Assembly (NCBI RefSeq): GCF_036226665.1
Contig: NZ_CP109007.1
Location: 7,874,001 to 7,938,000 of the forward strand
Length of the DNA stretch: 64,000 nucleotides
Direction of reading: 5' to 3'
Source of the DNA: Streptomyces sp. NBC_00691
Lineage (GTDB): Bacteria > Actinomycetota > Actinomycetes > Streptomycetales > Streptomycetaceae
In this document: positions 63,482 through 64,000 of the stretch, piece after piece
Numbering within the stretch: the first letter of the stretch is position 1
Layout of the letters: each line of letters opens with the position of its first letter
Program-made: the position numbers and the translations under genes
The notes under the pieces: generated by a model
The model's database searches: none
What the model saw: only the letters and a program-made list of their open reading frames with translations
Told to the model about the DNA's origin: nothing

Positions 63482-64000
63482 ATGGCGGAGCGGAGCGAGC
63501 GGAACCCTCACGGTCAGGTTCAGGGTGAGGGTCATGTTCAGGATGACGTTCAGGGCGCGGGCGGAAACCCGGGTCCCGTCGGGGCCCGGGGCTCGCGTGA
63601 AGGCCGTCGGGGTCGAGGTGGCCACGACGTTCGGGGCCGGGCCGTCAGGGTGCTGGTCGGGGTCGACGGCTCCGAGTCCGCACTGCGGGCCGTGGAGGCC
63701 GCCGCCCGCGAGGCCGCGGTGCGCGGTACCGGTCTGAGCCTCGTCCACGCCTTCGTCTGGCCGCTGCTCAAGGTGCCCCTCGGCCCTTCGCCGTACGGCC
63801 CGCCCACCGGCGGCCTCCGGCGACAGGCCCAGGCCATCGTCGACACGGCCGTGGCACGCGCCCGCGTGACCGTCCCGGACATCGATGTCGCCGGGGAGAT
63901 CGTGGAGGGGGAACCGCTCACCGTCCTGGCGACCCTCTCGCGGTCGGCGGCGCTCGTGGTCGTCGGCAGCCGGGGCGCGGGCGCCTTCACCGGCCTGCTG
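63482..64000 (+). CDS. Universal stress protein, partial at 3' end
   Basis: The open frame runs to the window edge with no stop. From about residue 57 it reads as a UspA domain: V-R-V-L-V-G-V-D-G-S-E-S-A-L-R-A-V-E with ATP-loop-like residues, and near the edge V-V-V-G-S-R-G-A-G, the Walker-like G-x-x-G-x(9)-G region of ATP-binding Usp proteins. Residues 1-56 are an odd Gln/Gly/Val/His-rich extension with repeats such as G-Q-V-Q-G-E-G and H-V-Q-D-D-V-Q-G. If the real start is GTG at 63650, that part is leader. The remaining domain lies beyond the window. Confidence 0.8.
   Translation, partial: MAERSERNPHGQVQGEGHVQDDVQGAGGNPGPVGARGSREGRRGRGGHDVRGRAVRVLVGVDGSESALRAVEAAAREAAVRGTGLSLVHAFVWPLLKVPLGPSPYGPPTGGLRRQAQAIVDTAVARARVTVPDIDVAGEIVEGEPLTVLATLSRSAALVVVGSRGAGAFTGLL

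Overview
This is a high-GC (about 70% or more) actinobacterial chromosome segment, almost certainly Streptomyces. The signs are conservon genes (cvnA-D) with cytoplasmic roadblock and GTPase subunits, several SpoIIE-type PP2C phosphatases, an NsrR/flavohaemoglobin pair with the Cys spacing of the Streptomyces regulator, many GTG starts, GTGA/ATGA overlaps, and one in-frame TTA (bldA-type) codon. It reads as ordinary chromosome with many small regulated units. I saw no rRNA, tRNA, CRISPR array, insertion sequence or prophage. The window opens just upstream of a MOSC gene and ends inside a universal stress protein gene.

Layout. 0-6.6 kb: MOSC protein, secreted tannase-like esterase, two unknowns, a Ser/Thr kinase fused to an extracellular solute-binding domain, and a methyltransferase. 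6.7-13.3 kb: MHYT membrane sensor, a complete conservon and a second, separate roadblock gene. 13.5-19.4 kb: an unknown protein, an ATP-dependent DNA ligase, a secreted deacetylase-like lipoprotein, and a translationally coupled lipoprotein/I36-type inhibitor pair. 19.4-25.9 kb: hmp-nsrR with two matching operators, membrane proteins, a peroxiredoxin, a PadR/SRPBCC divergent pair with a clear operator, and an L,D-transpeptidase. 26-31 kb: PHA-depolymerase-like esterase, TPR protein, and a cupin/MFS pair facing a LysR regulator.

31-35 kb: a three-gene vWA/MoxR/unknown cassette; 49.4-51.7 kb holds a second MoxR-CoxE-type pair. 35-42 kb: AidB-like acyl-CoA dehydrogenase with its TetR, a GDT1-family transporter under a yybP-ykoY (Mn2+) riboswitch, a TetR-MFS unit preceded by three 13-bp palindromes spaced exactly 24 bp, and a membrane PP2C phosphatase. 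42-49 kb: a large CocE-like hydrolase, two flavin-dependent monooxygenases preceded by an unlisted small leader-peptide ORF of the CRRHVD type (suggesting sulfur-linked attenuation), a secreted lipase-like hydrolase with a TTA codon, a nucleosidase and a helix-hairpin-helix protein. 51.9-64 kb: PP2C phosphatases, thioesterase/HxlR divergent pair, BrkB-like membrane protein, NUDIX hydrolase, AMIN-like protein, cyclophilin, NmrA-like reductase, zinc-free L31 and a universal stress protein.

The main theme is small signal-to-response units: a sensor or regulator next to its target with visible operators. Strong perfect-stem hairpins separate convergent units. All functional calls are from reading the sequence and from memory of the families; no database search was run.
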